This document shows, piece after piece, positions 36,701 to 48,510 of a DNA stretch of 64,000 nucleotides. Positions within the stretch are counted from its first letter, which is position 1. Every line of letters starts with the position of its first letter. This DNA is from Brachycybe producta (taxonomy: Eukaryota > Arthropoda > Diplopoda > Playtdesmida > Andrognathidae). The translations under genes and the position numbers were made by a program. Location: contig JAUPFP010000035.1 of NCBI GenBank assembly GCA_036925085.1, positions 559,501-623,500 on the forward strand, read 5' to 3'. Under the pieces are notes generated by a model. The model was not told the origin of the DNA and did not search any database. It worked only from the letters and a program-made list of their open reading frames with translations.

Positions 36701-38309
36701 GTTCACCAGTTCGCGGCGATTACTCCGCGTCTCTTTATCAGGTGATCATCTGAATTTGTCTATTTACTTATTAGACTTTTTACTCATTTGAACTTTTTTT
36801 TGCATCGAAAGACTCCGCACAACAATGGATTTGGTCGACATCCACTCACCGATAGTTTTGCCGGTTCTGACATCACGCTTCTTGCTGAAGGTTAGAAACA
36901 TTTTGTTGAAATTTTTGAACTTCGTTAGTTTATTGAGTATTCTTTCGATTCTATTAGATCTCGAAATGCTGACAATAGGAAATTTTGAAGATATTTTGGC
37001 AGTAATTTCTGACTGTAATAAAAGGTTTGTTGGAGAAAAAAAAAGTTTACGTTATATGTGATTTTTAATTTGATGTGTTGAATCGAACGATTAAATTCGT
37101 GTTAAGTGTTGACGATCGTACTCATGCAATGGCTCAAGTTGCGATGTTTTCGCGGAAGGGCACGTCTTCGATTTGGGATCAACATTTCCGATCGGTGTTG
37201 CGAGCACTTCTCGACACATTAGAGAATGCTGATGTAAGTGACTATTGTTTGATTCGGTCACGTTCGTCGTTTTATATTTTGTAATCGGCTTTCTCTCCTT
37301 TCAATAATTAGAACGTACTTCGAGCAAAGGCTTTGAATGTTCTCGGTGAAGTTGTTTACTATCAGTCGTGCCACTTTGAAGGCTTTACAGAACTGACAGT
37401 TCTGAAAGTGTTGGGTGCACAGAAGGATCGTGACAAGGATGTTCTAAGGGCATCCGAAATGTGTGCTGGAACGCTGGCAGGTGTTCTTTCTACTGAGCAG
37501 AGCATCCGCGTCATCAACCCCGTCATCTTAACGGGTGATTACCCAGTCAATTTAGGAGCAATAAAGATGCTCACAAGGGTAAGTTCGTTCATTCGTTTAT
37601 ATCTCTGACAGTTTCATTGATTTTCTCATAACATTGTAATTATTTGTAGGTTGTTGAACAACATTCTCCAGAGGAAATTCTAGAATTTGTTCCCAGTGTT
37701 ATGCCAGGGTTGCTTAAGGTTTGTTTCGTTTGTTATTAACAGTATTAAGGGCGGTTTCGACGCTTCGATTTCGTTGATCAATTAGATTGCATCTGCTCGG
37801 AACCGATAAAGCTTTTTGATGATGAACAAAATTTCAAAAAAAAAAAAACACAAAAAATCAGTATGGTTTTTTTGAGACTTCTGCGATTTTGAAGGGCTCC
37901 AGGGTGCCCATGCGGCAGTGCAAACCCGAGCAAAGACATTTGTTATCGTGTTAAAAAAACCGAGCCCTGAAGGGAATCACTTAAATTTTTTGCAGGCGTA
38001 CAACGCTACGGAGAGTATGGTGCGTAAGTCAGCCGTCTTTTGCATGGTCTCACTTCACTGTTCCGTAGGGGATGCTTTGAAGCCATACTTGACAGATCTG
38101 AATGGAAGCAAGGTAATCTATATGACGACAACTTTCTTTTTGGTTTCTTGCATTTTTAAAAAAAAATCGTTTTTTTTTTTCCCCGACATCACTAGATGAA
38201 ACTTCTTAATGTATACATCAAGCGTGCTCAATCGCAGCAAGCGTCTAGTTCGCAGGGCAGTAGTAGCCCCGGATCACCCAAGAGCGTACCGTTGCCAAAA
38301 CCTCTCTAG
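5293..38309 (+). CDS. CLASP: CLIP-associating protein (CLASP), microtubule plus-end stabiliser, 32 exons
   Basis: Exons: 5293-5497, 20563-20594, 20672-20777, 21944-21991, 24478-24542, 24631-24723, 24801-24946, 25020-25226, 25964-26101, 26192-26389, 29703-29779, 30140-30289, 31644-31748, 31822-31980, 32045-32155, 32563-32633, 32696-32806, 33074-33136, 34091-34194, 34263-34326, 34384-34547, 34623-34701, 34774-34917, 36183-36358, 36441-36741, 36812-36890, 36958-37024, 37107-37233, 37312-37578, 37650-37718, 37996-38112, 38196-38309. All junctions are GT/AG and all phases agree; the product is about 1318 residues. Recognised by collinear similarity to animal CLASPs (AGAVDEETFIRSFEDVP, LSVKDLRSQVVREACI, ERKEGLLGLQ-like DRKEGLLGLQ, DWLYIL, NPEDIYVSLRE, DYPVNLGAIKM, MKLLNVYIKRAQ). 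CLASPs bind tubulin through TOG domains and EB proteins through SxIP motifs, and promote microtubule rescue at plus ends, cortex and kinetochores. The chosen start (5293) has A at -3 and G at +4; an in-frame ATG at 5254 is weaker, and an in-frame stop lies at 5233. The N-terminal TOG of long CLASP isoforms is absent. Exon borders are by eye, so a few could shift. Confidence 0.93.
5799..6572. mobile_element. Nested foldback elements: one MITE inserted inside another
   Basis: The outer element starts TAAAGCCTCGTTTTCACG and ends CGTGAAAACAAGGCTTTA. Further in, TTTCATGACTGCTACT on the left answers a TTTCATGACAGCTACT-type arm on the right. Inside it, from about 5924 to 6351, lies a second foldback. 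It begins GCGCATTCACACTAGGCTGG and ends CCAGGCTAGTGTGAATGCG, and its long imperfect arms are rich in CAGCAGCAACCAGC. Neither shows transposase coding; the open frame at 5946-6344 is a by-product of the CAG/CTG-rich arms. Confidence 0.8.
8371..8600. mobile_element. MITE-like element with CCCGTTTACA/TGTGAACGGGG ends
   Basis: The left end reads CCCGTTTACATTGCCAGC and the right end GGTGTGAACGGGGTTT, an imperfect inverted repeat. Sub-terminal parts also pair (GCATTTGCTG against CAAACGC-type sequence on the right). No coding capacity. The terminal style (GTTyACA near the end) resembles the other foldbacks at 5924-6351 and 19843-20018, but the interiors differ. Confidence 0.55.
11025..11245. repeat. 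Dispersed repeat with ACACGAAATG...GCGAAACGAAC core, also near 56120-56204
   Basis: This segment contains ATATGTCGTATCCATTTGG and ACACGAAATG. It then has the reverse-complement relation GAAATGGACATTTGCATC...AAATGGATGCGATGAC, so it is itself partly palindromic. At 56125-56204 the sequence ATGTCGCGTCCATTACACG followed by GAAATGAATAGCCATTTCG is a clear relative. That copy ends abruptly at 56204, where the Gypsy LTR starts. Confidence 0.5.
11791..11930. repeat. Foldback repeat, about 60-bp arms
   Basis: The left arm AAGTTTCAACTTTTTGAAAA, continuing through TTTCAACTGGTGGAAAATAG, pairs with the right arm CTATTTTTCAAATTCCACCA through GTTGAAATTTTTAAAAAG. The centre is about 35 bp. It lies in CLASP intron 1 and has no coding capacity. 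Confidence 0.6.
14858..14875. repeat. Target-site duplication, left copy, of the RTE LINE
   Basis: AATCACTTAAATAAACCA occurs here, directly before the LINE 3' tail, and again at 18133-18150 directly after the LINE 5' end. All 18 bases are identical, which fixes both ends of the insertion and indicates a fairly recent event. Confidence 0.93.
14888..15904 (-). pseudogene. LINE ORF, 3' part: catalytic RT core and C-terminus
   Basis: This is the continuation of the LINE reading frame after a one-base shift; it overlaps the 5' ORF by about 40 bp and has no credible start of its own. It contains HQGSALSPYLF (RT block 4), the catalytic FADD box (residues 76-79 of this segment), the YLGSVLQDDG block and the typical C-terminal LRWFGHVLR and GRGRPKQTW segments. 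The stop codon TGA at 14888-14890 is itself part of the TGA-repeat tail, so there is effectively no 3' UTR. Confidence 0.9.
15862..17988 (-). pseudogene. LINE ORF, 5' part: endonuclease and N-terminal RT
   Basis: 708 codons. Residues about 86-325 are an exonuclease-endonuclease-phosphatase domain. Its active-site signatures are TWN (N92), LQETRW (E119), SAYGPQ (Y188), GGDFN (D224, N226), QIDLF (D291) and a late histidine (H318). RT block 1-3 sequence follows: KALGPDGIP (about 554-562), VPIFKGKGD (about 600-608), NYRGI, FGFMPGKST and the first catalytic aspartate in FIDLEKAYDR (D682). The reading then runs out of frame and stops shortly after. Upstream of the ATG, about 140 bp of 5' UTR reach the element end. 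Class known from RTE-type LINEs; position of the break seen directly. Confidence 0.9.
18133..18150. repeat. Target-site duplication, right copy, of the RTE LINE
   Basis: Identical 18-mer to 14858-14875. After it the interrupted foldback repeat continues (AATTTTTAAAATTTTAAAAT). Confidence 0.93.
18707..18748. repeat. (AGT)14 microsatellite
   Basis: Fourteen uninterrupted AGT units in CLASP intron 1. Open in several frames (poly-Ser one way, poly-Leu-like on the other strand), but there is no sign it is translated. Confidence 0.97.
19727..19839. mobile_element. Short foldback element
   Basis: The left arm GTATTCTTAATGATTG, continuing TGTCAAAGCTAGT, pairs with the right arm ACTAGCTTTGAC through CAATCATAAAGAATAC. 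The whole is about 110 bp with a loop of about 45 bp. It is immediately followed by another foldback at 19843. Confidence 0.75.
19843..20018. mobile_element. Short foldback element with TTTCACACGA/TCGTGTGAAA ends
   Basis: The left end reads AGCCTAGTTTCACACGA and the right end TCGTGTGAAACTGGGCTTA. Internally GCGATACGTGTA pairs with TACACGTATCG. About 175 bp, non-coding, and only a few bases from the preceding foldback. Confidence 0.75.
20944..20997. repeat. Stem-loop in CLASP intron (18 of 19 pairs, 16-nt loop)
   Basis: Left arm 20944-20962 (GTCAAAAATTGTCAGATGC) and right arm 20979-20997 (GCATCTGACAATCTTTGAC) pair at 18 of 19 positions around a 16-nt loop. The stem size and loop resemble an animal pre-miRNA or mirtron-like hairpin. 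Pairing outside the 19-bp core is weak, which argues against a canonical microRNA. It could also be a tiny foldback. It lies in the intron between the third and fourth coding exons. Confidence 0.6.
22463..22760. mobile_element. hAT-like MITE remnant (GGTCGGCAAAC...GGGCCGGAT)
   Basis: The left side GATCGGTGGTCGGCAAACG, followed by GGAGGGGCCGGATAG, is the end sequence style of many non-autonomous hAT elements. The right side contains TAAGTTGCGGGCCGTTTAG. A second element of the same style starts near 22900 (CCAGGTGTCTCCAAAG, then GAGGAGGGCCAAGG). Neither has coding capacity, and the boundaries are approximate. Confidence 0.5.
22709..22747. repeat. Perfect 17-bp hairpin with a 5-nt loop
   Basis: GCCCGCAACTTACTATT (22709-22725), loop GTGCT, then the exact complement AATAGTAAGTTGCGGGC (22731-22747). 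It lies within the hAT-like remnant of CLASP intron 4. Confidence 0.9.
24478..26389 (+). CDS. CLASP: CLASP exons 5-10: TOG domain (vertebrate TOG2 equivalent)
   Basis: Six exons encode residues about 131-413. They begin GQAGAVDEETFIRSFEDVP, followed by ELEEHLTKCRDILSD...DWDKR, LILAGAINYDELYPNLRLL, SVKDLRSQVVREACISIA, NSAKVMATAGIVAIRFVI, CEFLDQLLHTW, HTLERHIAILQEAIRKGI and the DADPEAR...AFWGFHDHF end. This is the HEAT-repeat array that binds lattice tubulin and suppresses catastrophe in known CLASPs. The strong conservation shows the gene is under constraint. Confidence 0.93.
26663..27283. mobile_element. hAT-like MITE carrying a nested Tc1/mariner derivative
   Basis: The left end reads CAGTGATTCACCAC, followed by TTGAGGAACCCTTG; the right end reads CAGAACCCTGG, followed by TTGGGAATCACTG. 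This is an imperfect inverted repeat of the CAGTGGTTCCC type known in non-autonomous hAT elements. The flanking 8-mers agree only partly. Most of its interior is the separate element at 26809-27170. Confidence 0.7.
26809..27170 (-). mobile_element. Internally deleted Tc1/mariner element with TA target site
   Basis: Ends: CGAGGAATATTCAGTTAGTAAG and CTTACTTACTGAATATCCCTCG are inverted repeats of about 28 bp, flanked by TA on both sides (26807-26808 and 27171-27172). On the - strand the interior reads a short N-terminal-like mariner stretch (EEKSNVVRFLWAQQ), a stop, and then a C-terminal-like stretch (WKKRLNVAGDYVEK) followed by a stop. The middle of the transposase, with the DDD/DDE residues, is absent. 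This is a 362-bp deletion derivative. Confidence 0.8.
27284..29134. other. CLASP intron sequence, no exon seen
   Basis: AT-rich intronic DNA with frequent T runs. The small open frames here lack credible splice context or similarity to anything I recognise. A few dispersed-repeat fragments occur, for example near 27780-27880. Confidence 0.5.
29135..29365. mobile_element. Foldback element, GACGTYA-containing family
   Basis: The left arm holds AAGAAGCTTGTGACGT and GACAAAAAATTTAGG; the right arm holds CCAAATTTTTCATTAATC and CTGACGTCACAGGCTTCATC. Related arms recur near 47523-47570 (AGAAGCTTGTGACGTC, GACAAAAAATTTATC), near 30990-31125 and near 55990-56115. A family of foldbacks is therefore spread over the window. 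Confidence 0.65.
29703..32806 (+). CDS. CLASP: CLASP exons 11-17: Ser/Arg-rich linker with two SxIP motifs
   Basis: Exon 29703-29779 encodes SRIP (residues 413-416) and SGIP (426-429), the EB1-binding SxIP type, in a basic, Ser/Pro-rich setting. Later exons read SNSAIDMNAVQRARAR, SRSRVGVSQSQ-PGSRSNSP, GASREASPNRSPYGG and VCSERSYGS. The SQSQPGSRSxSP and SREASPxR stretches closely match vertebrate CLASPs, where GSK3 phosphorylation regulates this region. Regulation here is inferred from the family. Confidence 0.88.
33074..33136 (+). CDS. CLASP: Possible 63-nt cassette exon of CLASP
   Basis: It encodes 21 Trp/Leu-rich residues (YLSWHSSLPRLWTNGLDFLG then Q) between phase-0 borders, with TAG before and GTATGG after. 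It lies just before the second TOG domain, where vertebrate CLASPs have a variable segment. Skipping it keeps the frame. Intron spacing on both sides allows inclusion or skipping; RNA evidence would decide. Confidence 0.5.
34091..36358 (+). CDS. CLASP: CLASP exons 19-24: second TOG domain (vertebrate TOG3 equivalent)
   Basis: Residues about 696-939. The sequence runs DVAEIIHNLA, HWSDRKEGLLGLQCLL, ELKRVTEIFTKMFMDPH, VFSFFLDTLNELVITHK, DLHDWLYILATRLLNK, LLGSVLTKIQRSLDIVRE, FITDQTQTP, TKIIMWTTDQKSMELRK and NTPEFTKLLNQLP. These are in the same order and spacing as the corresponding TOG in vertebrate CLASPs. The large intron 34918-36182 inside this block contains two palindromic repeats. Confidence 0.93.
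35064..35573. mobile_element. Nested palindromic elements in a CLASP intron
   Basis: Outer arms: GTGGTACCTTAGACCATTAC, continuing TCTCCGGGACT, on the left; AGTCCCGGAGAGTAATGGTC, continuing TGAGGTGGTACCAC, on the right. Inner element 35318-35510: arms of about 90 bp starting CAATTAGAAAATGGGATGAA and ending TTCATCCCATTTTCTAATTG, almost perfectly complementary. A diverged relative of the inner element is at 35655-35815, and a partial one at about 52640-52715. Confidence 0.8.
35655..35815. mobile_element. Second copy of the GGGCGGAG-type palindrome
   Basis: The left arm GTTGGCTCCGCCC, then AACTTCTAATTGGCTGGTTA, pairs with the right arm TAACCAGCCAGTTAGAAC. The centre carries ATGCTCCGCCCTTTTC between two GTCTGACGTC-type arms. 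It is clearly related to 35318-35510. Confidence 0.65.
36441..38309 (+). CDS. CLASP: CLASP exons 25-32: C-terminal TOG-like, CLIP/partner-binding domain
   Basis: Exon 25 gives NMNPEDIYVSLRETSAEIQN. The last exons (from 36958) encode the helical C-terminal domain: FEDILAVISDCNKR, SIWDQHFRSVLRALLDTLE, LRAKALNVLGEVVYYQ, LTVLKVLGAQKDRDKDVLRA, DYPVNLGAIKMLTR, YNATESMVRKSAVFCMVSLH, LKPYLTDLNGSK and MKLLNVYIKRAQS. In known CLASPs this region binds CLIP-170 and other partners. The protein ends in a short Ser/Pro-rich tail; TAG at 38307-38309. Confidence 0.92.
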
Positions 38310-40454
38310 ATTTTCTTATTTTTTAGAGTTCGGATTTGGATTATAGAATATGATTACAGGTTTTTTTTTTTCCTCCGTTGATGTGTACATAGCTTTTTTA
38401 AGGGCGCAAAAAAGGGTCTTGCGCTTGAGAAGTGAATCTAATTATATGTCTGGGAGGCTTTTTATTTGGGTGATTTGTTACATATTTGTTTGTTGTTTTT
38501 TTTCATTTTTTTTTTCGTTCGGGTAAGGAAACGTTCTCGGAAATGGTGAAGAGGTTACTTTTTTCGTGTTTGAATTTTGCAGCATAGTTACTAGTTACGA
38601 ATAAGTCAAAAAGAATTCTGTTTTTTTTTTTTTTTGCAATCGAAAAAGCTGGTTCGTGGCTCGAGTTAATTTGCGGCTCTTAATTCGACTGTATTTTAAT
38701 TCTAGAAGAACTCTAGCCTCTAAACAGCCTCTTTGATTGTGAAAAACATAATTCTTTTTTTTTATTTGCCTTAGTTGTGAATTTCATTTGACGTCCTCTA
38801 TTTCGTGGATGATGATTCTTTTTTATATCTTTAAGGTCCACACAGTTTTTTTTTATTGTAGATAGCCTTATTTTTTAAAAAAAATGAACAACAATGTCAT
38901 AAAAAACGGTGACAGCTGCTTCCTAACAACTTATATAATATTATAAATATGACATTACATTTTAATTATTATTGAACAAATCTATCTCCAGTTTCAGCAG
39001 CAGTAAAAAACGAGATCGTCTTTTTTCTGACTAAAAATATATGCACTCTGATCAGATCGTAACACAAATTATACATTTTAAAGTTTTTTTTGTTTTTTCA
39101 TTCTCGGTGTTGCTTTTTATTTGATGAAAATGAAATCATCCTAAAGAAGAGCGTATTGTGGGAGAGCAGCTTATACTTTTTATGAAAAGTTTATGTGCAT
39201 AGAAAACAGCTTGAATGCGAATTAAATTTCAGTCGAGATTTTTGTGATTTTTAATGACTGAAGGTTATTTCAGTCGTTTTTTATATTTAATTTTCATTCG
39301 AGTAAAACTTTTAAAAACACTTTTTCTGCAAGAAGTTTTCTTTGCTGTCGCGCGGTTTGCTGTCATTTGATTTAATATATTAAGCGCAGGTTGTTGTTTT
39401 CTAATGTTCAGATAAAAATTGCATTTTTTTCCGATTTATAGTGGTCTATTCTATCCGCTAGAAAATGTTTTAGAAATATATTACCATTCATAACTTTTTT
39501 TTTCACTCTCTCTTTCTCCATTCAGAAGTTTTTAAAGAATACTTTTTACTTATGTATAATGGCGTTTAATGACTTTTTTTCTTTGGTGTTAAATTGATAA
39601 AAACTAAGAAAATTATTGCTTTTAAAACGTTATTTGTTATCGTTGCATTCCTTTTAAACTGATTGGAAAAAAGGGAAGATTAAATAATTATCACTGTAAA
39701 ATGATTTGATTTCTTTTTTTAAAAGTGTTTTCAGGTAGCAAATTCTCAATTGCTTTGGTTGATTGAATGAAATGTGGGTTTTTCGTTATTTGGGATTTTT
39801 TCTTTGCCAAGTAGAGGGGAAAAAGTAATCTTATCTTCATAACTTCTGTAAATAATCGTCTTTATCATCTTAAATACTAATCTTTCCTATTCAGCTTTTC
39901 TTGATTTTGTTATTCCCATTTAGTATTTTTGTTTTCTTGGAAAATCTACTTATTATGCTGTGACCTTTCCCTACCCCTTTCCCTTCCCCCTTTTCCAAGT
40001 CTAAGGCTCCAAATCTAAGGCTAGGATTCTTTGTTGCGATACAATGTTCTGGGCTGCTCCGATATAGAACTTGCAACTGACGCTAATTCAAACTCGTAAA
40101 CATTGTAAATTGTGTACCCTTAGAATAAGTGTTCATTTTAATCGATATCTTGGAAATGGATCTATTGGTTGTTTTTTTCTGGCAATGTAACGCTTATAAT
40201 GGGATTATCTCTATGTGAAGCAACAGATGGCCATTTATTATTAAAATACATATGGCCCATCCACAGGTTCTCAATTTGTGGATCTCAAATGATCCAAACA
40301 GCCACAAGCTTGAGTCGACTGTGATTAAAAAAACATCAGCTGTTAAAGCATTGCAATTAGAATAAAAAAATTCTCTAAAAACAAATTATTTTCTTGACGA
40401 AAAATCTAAAAAAATGTCAATTTTGAAGTAAAAACTTGCTATTGAGCAAATAAA
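38310..40454 (+). other. Probable CLASP 3' UTR, with a candidate poly(A) signal
   Basis: No coding sequence follows the stop. The stretch is AT- and T-rich. AATAAA at 40449-40454 is a candidate cleavage signal about 2.1 kb after the stop. The true 3' end cannot be fixed from the sequence, and earlier variant signals may be used. Confidence 0.35.
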
Positions 40455-41154
40455 TATTTAAAATTAAGACAACTACAAAGTTGAAGTTTTATTGACTGTT
40501 GTCACTGTTTGCACGCATGTTGATGTATTTAGAGCCTTTGCAGACCACCACGTTTTAGTTATATCCTTTATATAGGAAAAGGTGTGAAGGTCATATTAAT
40601 GATGATGTCATCAACACATGATTTTATTTTTAAATCTCTATCTGCAAGAGAGTATCCTTGAGCTGTCCTTGAAGACCATGATGCACTTATCCATCCAGGG
40701 CATCTGCCATCCTATATAGCTAATACATTCACTTGAAATGCTCCGTATTACTCACTTGTCATATTGTAAGTCATTATTATACATGTATAGCAAGTAAAGG
40801 GGCAGAATTTGTAGTTTGGTATTGATAGCATTCTGAATGACCTTCATTTATTTCGGTGCCGCATGTAGTTTTCGTTTTAATTTGCTCTTATTTATTTTAT
40901 TACTGCTTTTCACATTCTAGTTTAATCAGTTTATACACTACTATAATTTTCTACTCATCCACAATCAGCAATTAAGTGAGTAACAAAACATGTCTCTGTC
41001 TCAGTTACTTAGTATTTATAATTATTTCAGGCATAGCCTCTTTACGTATAGTATAAGGAGGCTATGTTTCAGTCATGAAACTTTTAATCAACTTGCCACT
41101 TTTTTTGTATTTTGAGTAAAATAGTTGTTTTATTATTAGGTTCTAAGCAAAGAA

Positions 41155-46954
<5,800 letters not shown>

Positions 46955-47134
46955 TTGTTAAAGAGTACATTATCCTATTAAATCTTAAAAAAAAAACTCG
47001 TGGCGGTTTTTTTTTTGCTCTTTCTGTTTGATTTTTAGTGTTTCTATTGTTAAGAATATGAAGAATTCCTAATGTAACAATGATAATATAATTATAACAG
47101 TGACAACATAGCATTTGGTTTTCACTAATACTTA

Positions 47135-47423
47135 GTACACACCTGATAATTTAAATGCATTTAAATTATAAATGTGTTCTACAGAGCCCTGTGAAGGGCA
47201 AACAAACAATATGTCGAATTCAATTTATTCAGTTAATAATCTGAAAATATTGAGATTAATACTTAAATATAATATATAAACTATTGACAAAATATTGATT
47301 TAGTATTTCAATTTAAAATATTAATAATAAAAGTCAATTTTTATTTGGTTCATGTCCTTAACTGGATTCTGTATAATTCACCTAAACACATTTAATTTGA
47401 ATTCATTTAACTTGTGTGTGTAC
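47135..47423. mobile_element. MITE, GTACACAC...GTGTGTAC ends (copy 1)
   Basis: It starts GTACACACCTGATAATTTAA and ends TTAACTTGTGTGTGTAC, with sub-terminal pairing of TAAATGCATTTAAATT against AATTTGAATTCATTTAA. It is about 289 bp, AT-rich and non-coding. Copy 2 (52739-53500) is about 85-90% similar by eye but is split by the palindrome at 52790-53254. Copy 1 lies just downstream of SQOR, where its AATAAA-like sequence might serve as a poly(A) signal. Confidence 0.8.
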
Positions 47424-47689
47424 AAGGCTGTGGTTGCATTGGATGCATTAACTGGTGACAAAAGTTTTGTACGATTCGGTATTATAATGCTGTAAGACGT
47501 GTGGCTATACTTGCATCGCCCTTAGAAGAAGCTTGTGACGTCAAAAGGTATTGACAAAAAATTTATCATTGTCATTTTTTTTCCTAATATTTCTACTATA
47601 TTTTCAGATAGACTTCTAAAAAAAAAAAGAAAATAGCATTAACAAGATTAATCAATTGAGGTTTTGCGTATATTACCCCGCCCCCCCCC

Positions 47690-47885
47690 CCCCCTCTATT
47701 TTGGTTGAAGAAGTTCTTGCTCTTGGACGAGATGAGGCCAAATCACAATCTACAGAGTAGACAAACGGGTGGTGTTCGCCACTCATGGCGGAATTCTGAA
47801 ATTCATCGCCAATGTGAAGCACAAAAAAAGAACCGGTGGCGGTGTCTCGTGTGAACGTATCAATTTCTTTTGCCATTTTGCACTA
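47690..47885. other. Segment open in several frames, protein-like composition, unidentified
   Basis: Between a C15 tract and AT-rich DNA, this roughly 190-bp block is balanced in composition and open for long stretches on both strands. On the - strand it can read FFVLHIGDEFQNSAMSGEHH and on the + strand VVFATHGGILKFIANVKHKK. I cannot tell which, if either, was coding. It may be a fragment of a transposon or a gene remnant. Confidence 0.3.
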
Positions 47886-48037
47886 AATATTAGCGAGTGT
47901 ATAATGAGCAAAAATATTTCCCTCTTCATTGGCTGTTTATGGCGAGTATCATAAAAGTATAAGACGTTGAATGTGTGCAAACCCATGAGAAAGGATATAC
48001 AAGTTTCTAGGAAAGTTTCATCAAGTTGAATGTCAAC

Positions 48038-48251
48038 CAGTGACGTAGCCAGGATTTTTTTTCCGGGGGGGGGGGGGGGTGACGAAAACTTTTTCTTTAG
48101 GTGATTCAGAATGTACAGGTTAAGAGAGAAGATAAATGAGAGAAAAAAACTTTTGTCACATGTAAACACGTGTTTACATGTGGCAAAAGGTTTTTTTCTT
48201 ATTTTTATTAAATGTCAAAAAGAGCTGTACAGCTTTTTAAAGATAGAATTT

Positions 48252-48298
<47 letters not shown>

Positions 48299-48337
48299 CC
48301 GGACCCCATGTACCCCCCCCCCCCGGCTATGCCACTG
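48038..48337. mobile_element. hAT-like non-autonomous element with poly-G core (CAGTGACGTAGCC ends)
   Basis: The left end CAGTGACGTAGCCAGG and right end CCGGCTATGCCACTG form an inverted repeat. The flanking 8-mers ATGTCAAC (48030-48037) and ATGTCAAT (48338-48345) agree at 7 of 8, a convincing hAT-type target duplication. Inside are G runs, including 45 consecutive G, and a C12 run near the right end. The interior hairpin TCACATGTAAACACGTGTTT lies at about 48156-48184. Related to 1190-1469. Confidence 0.85.
48253..48297. repeat. 45-nt poly-G tract
   Basis: Forty-five uninterrupted G on the + strand within the hAT-like element. The length is what the given sequence shows; homopolymer length is prone to sequencing error. 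Confidence 0.85.
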
Positions 48338-48510
48338 ATGTCAATGAGATGTATATGAGAACATTTGTACACAAAGGAGAGGAGGGAGAAAGTCAACACT
48401 AACAAATTATCATATAGGATTTGTGTCAAACTTTTGAATTTTATTTTAGTGCTTTTCCAGTTTATTATTTCAGGTATAGCCAAAACTGGTCAACTTTGCA
48501 TTGTGGCAGT

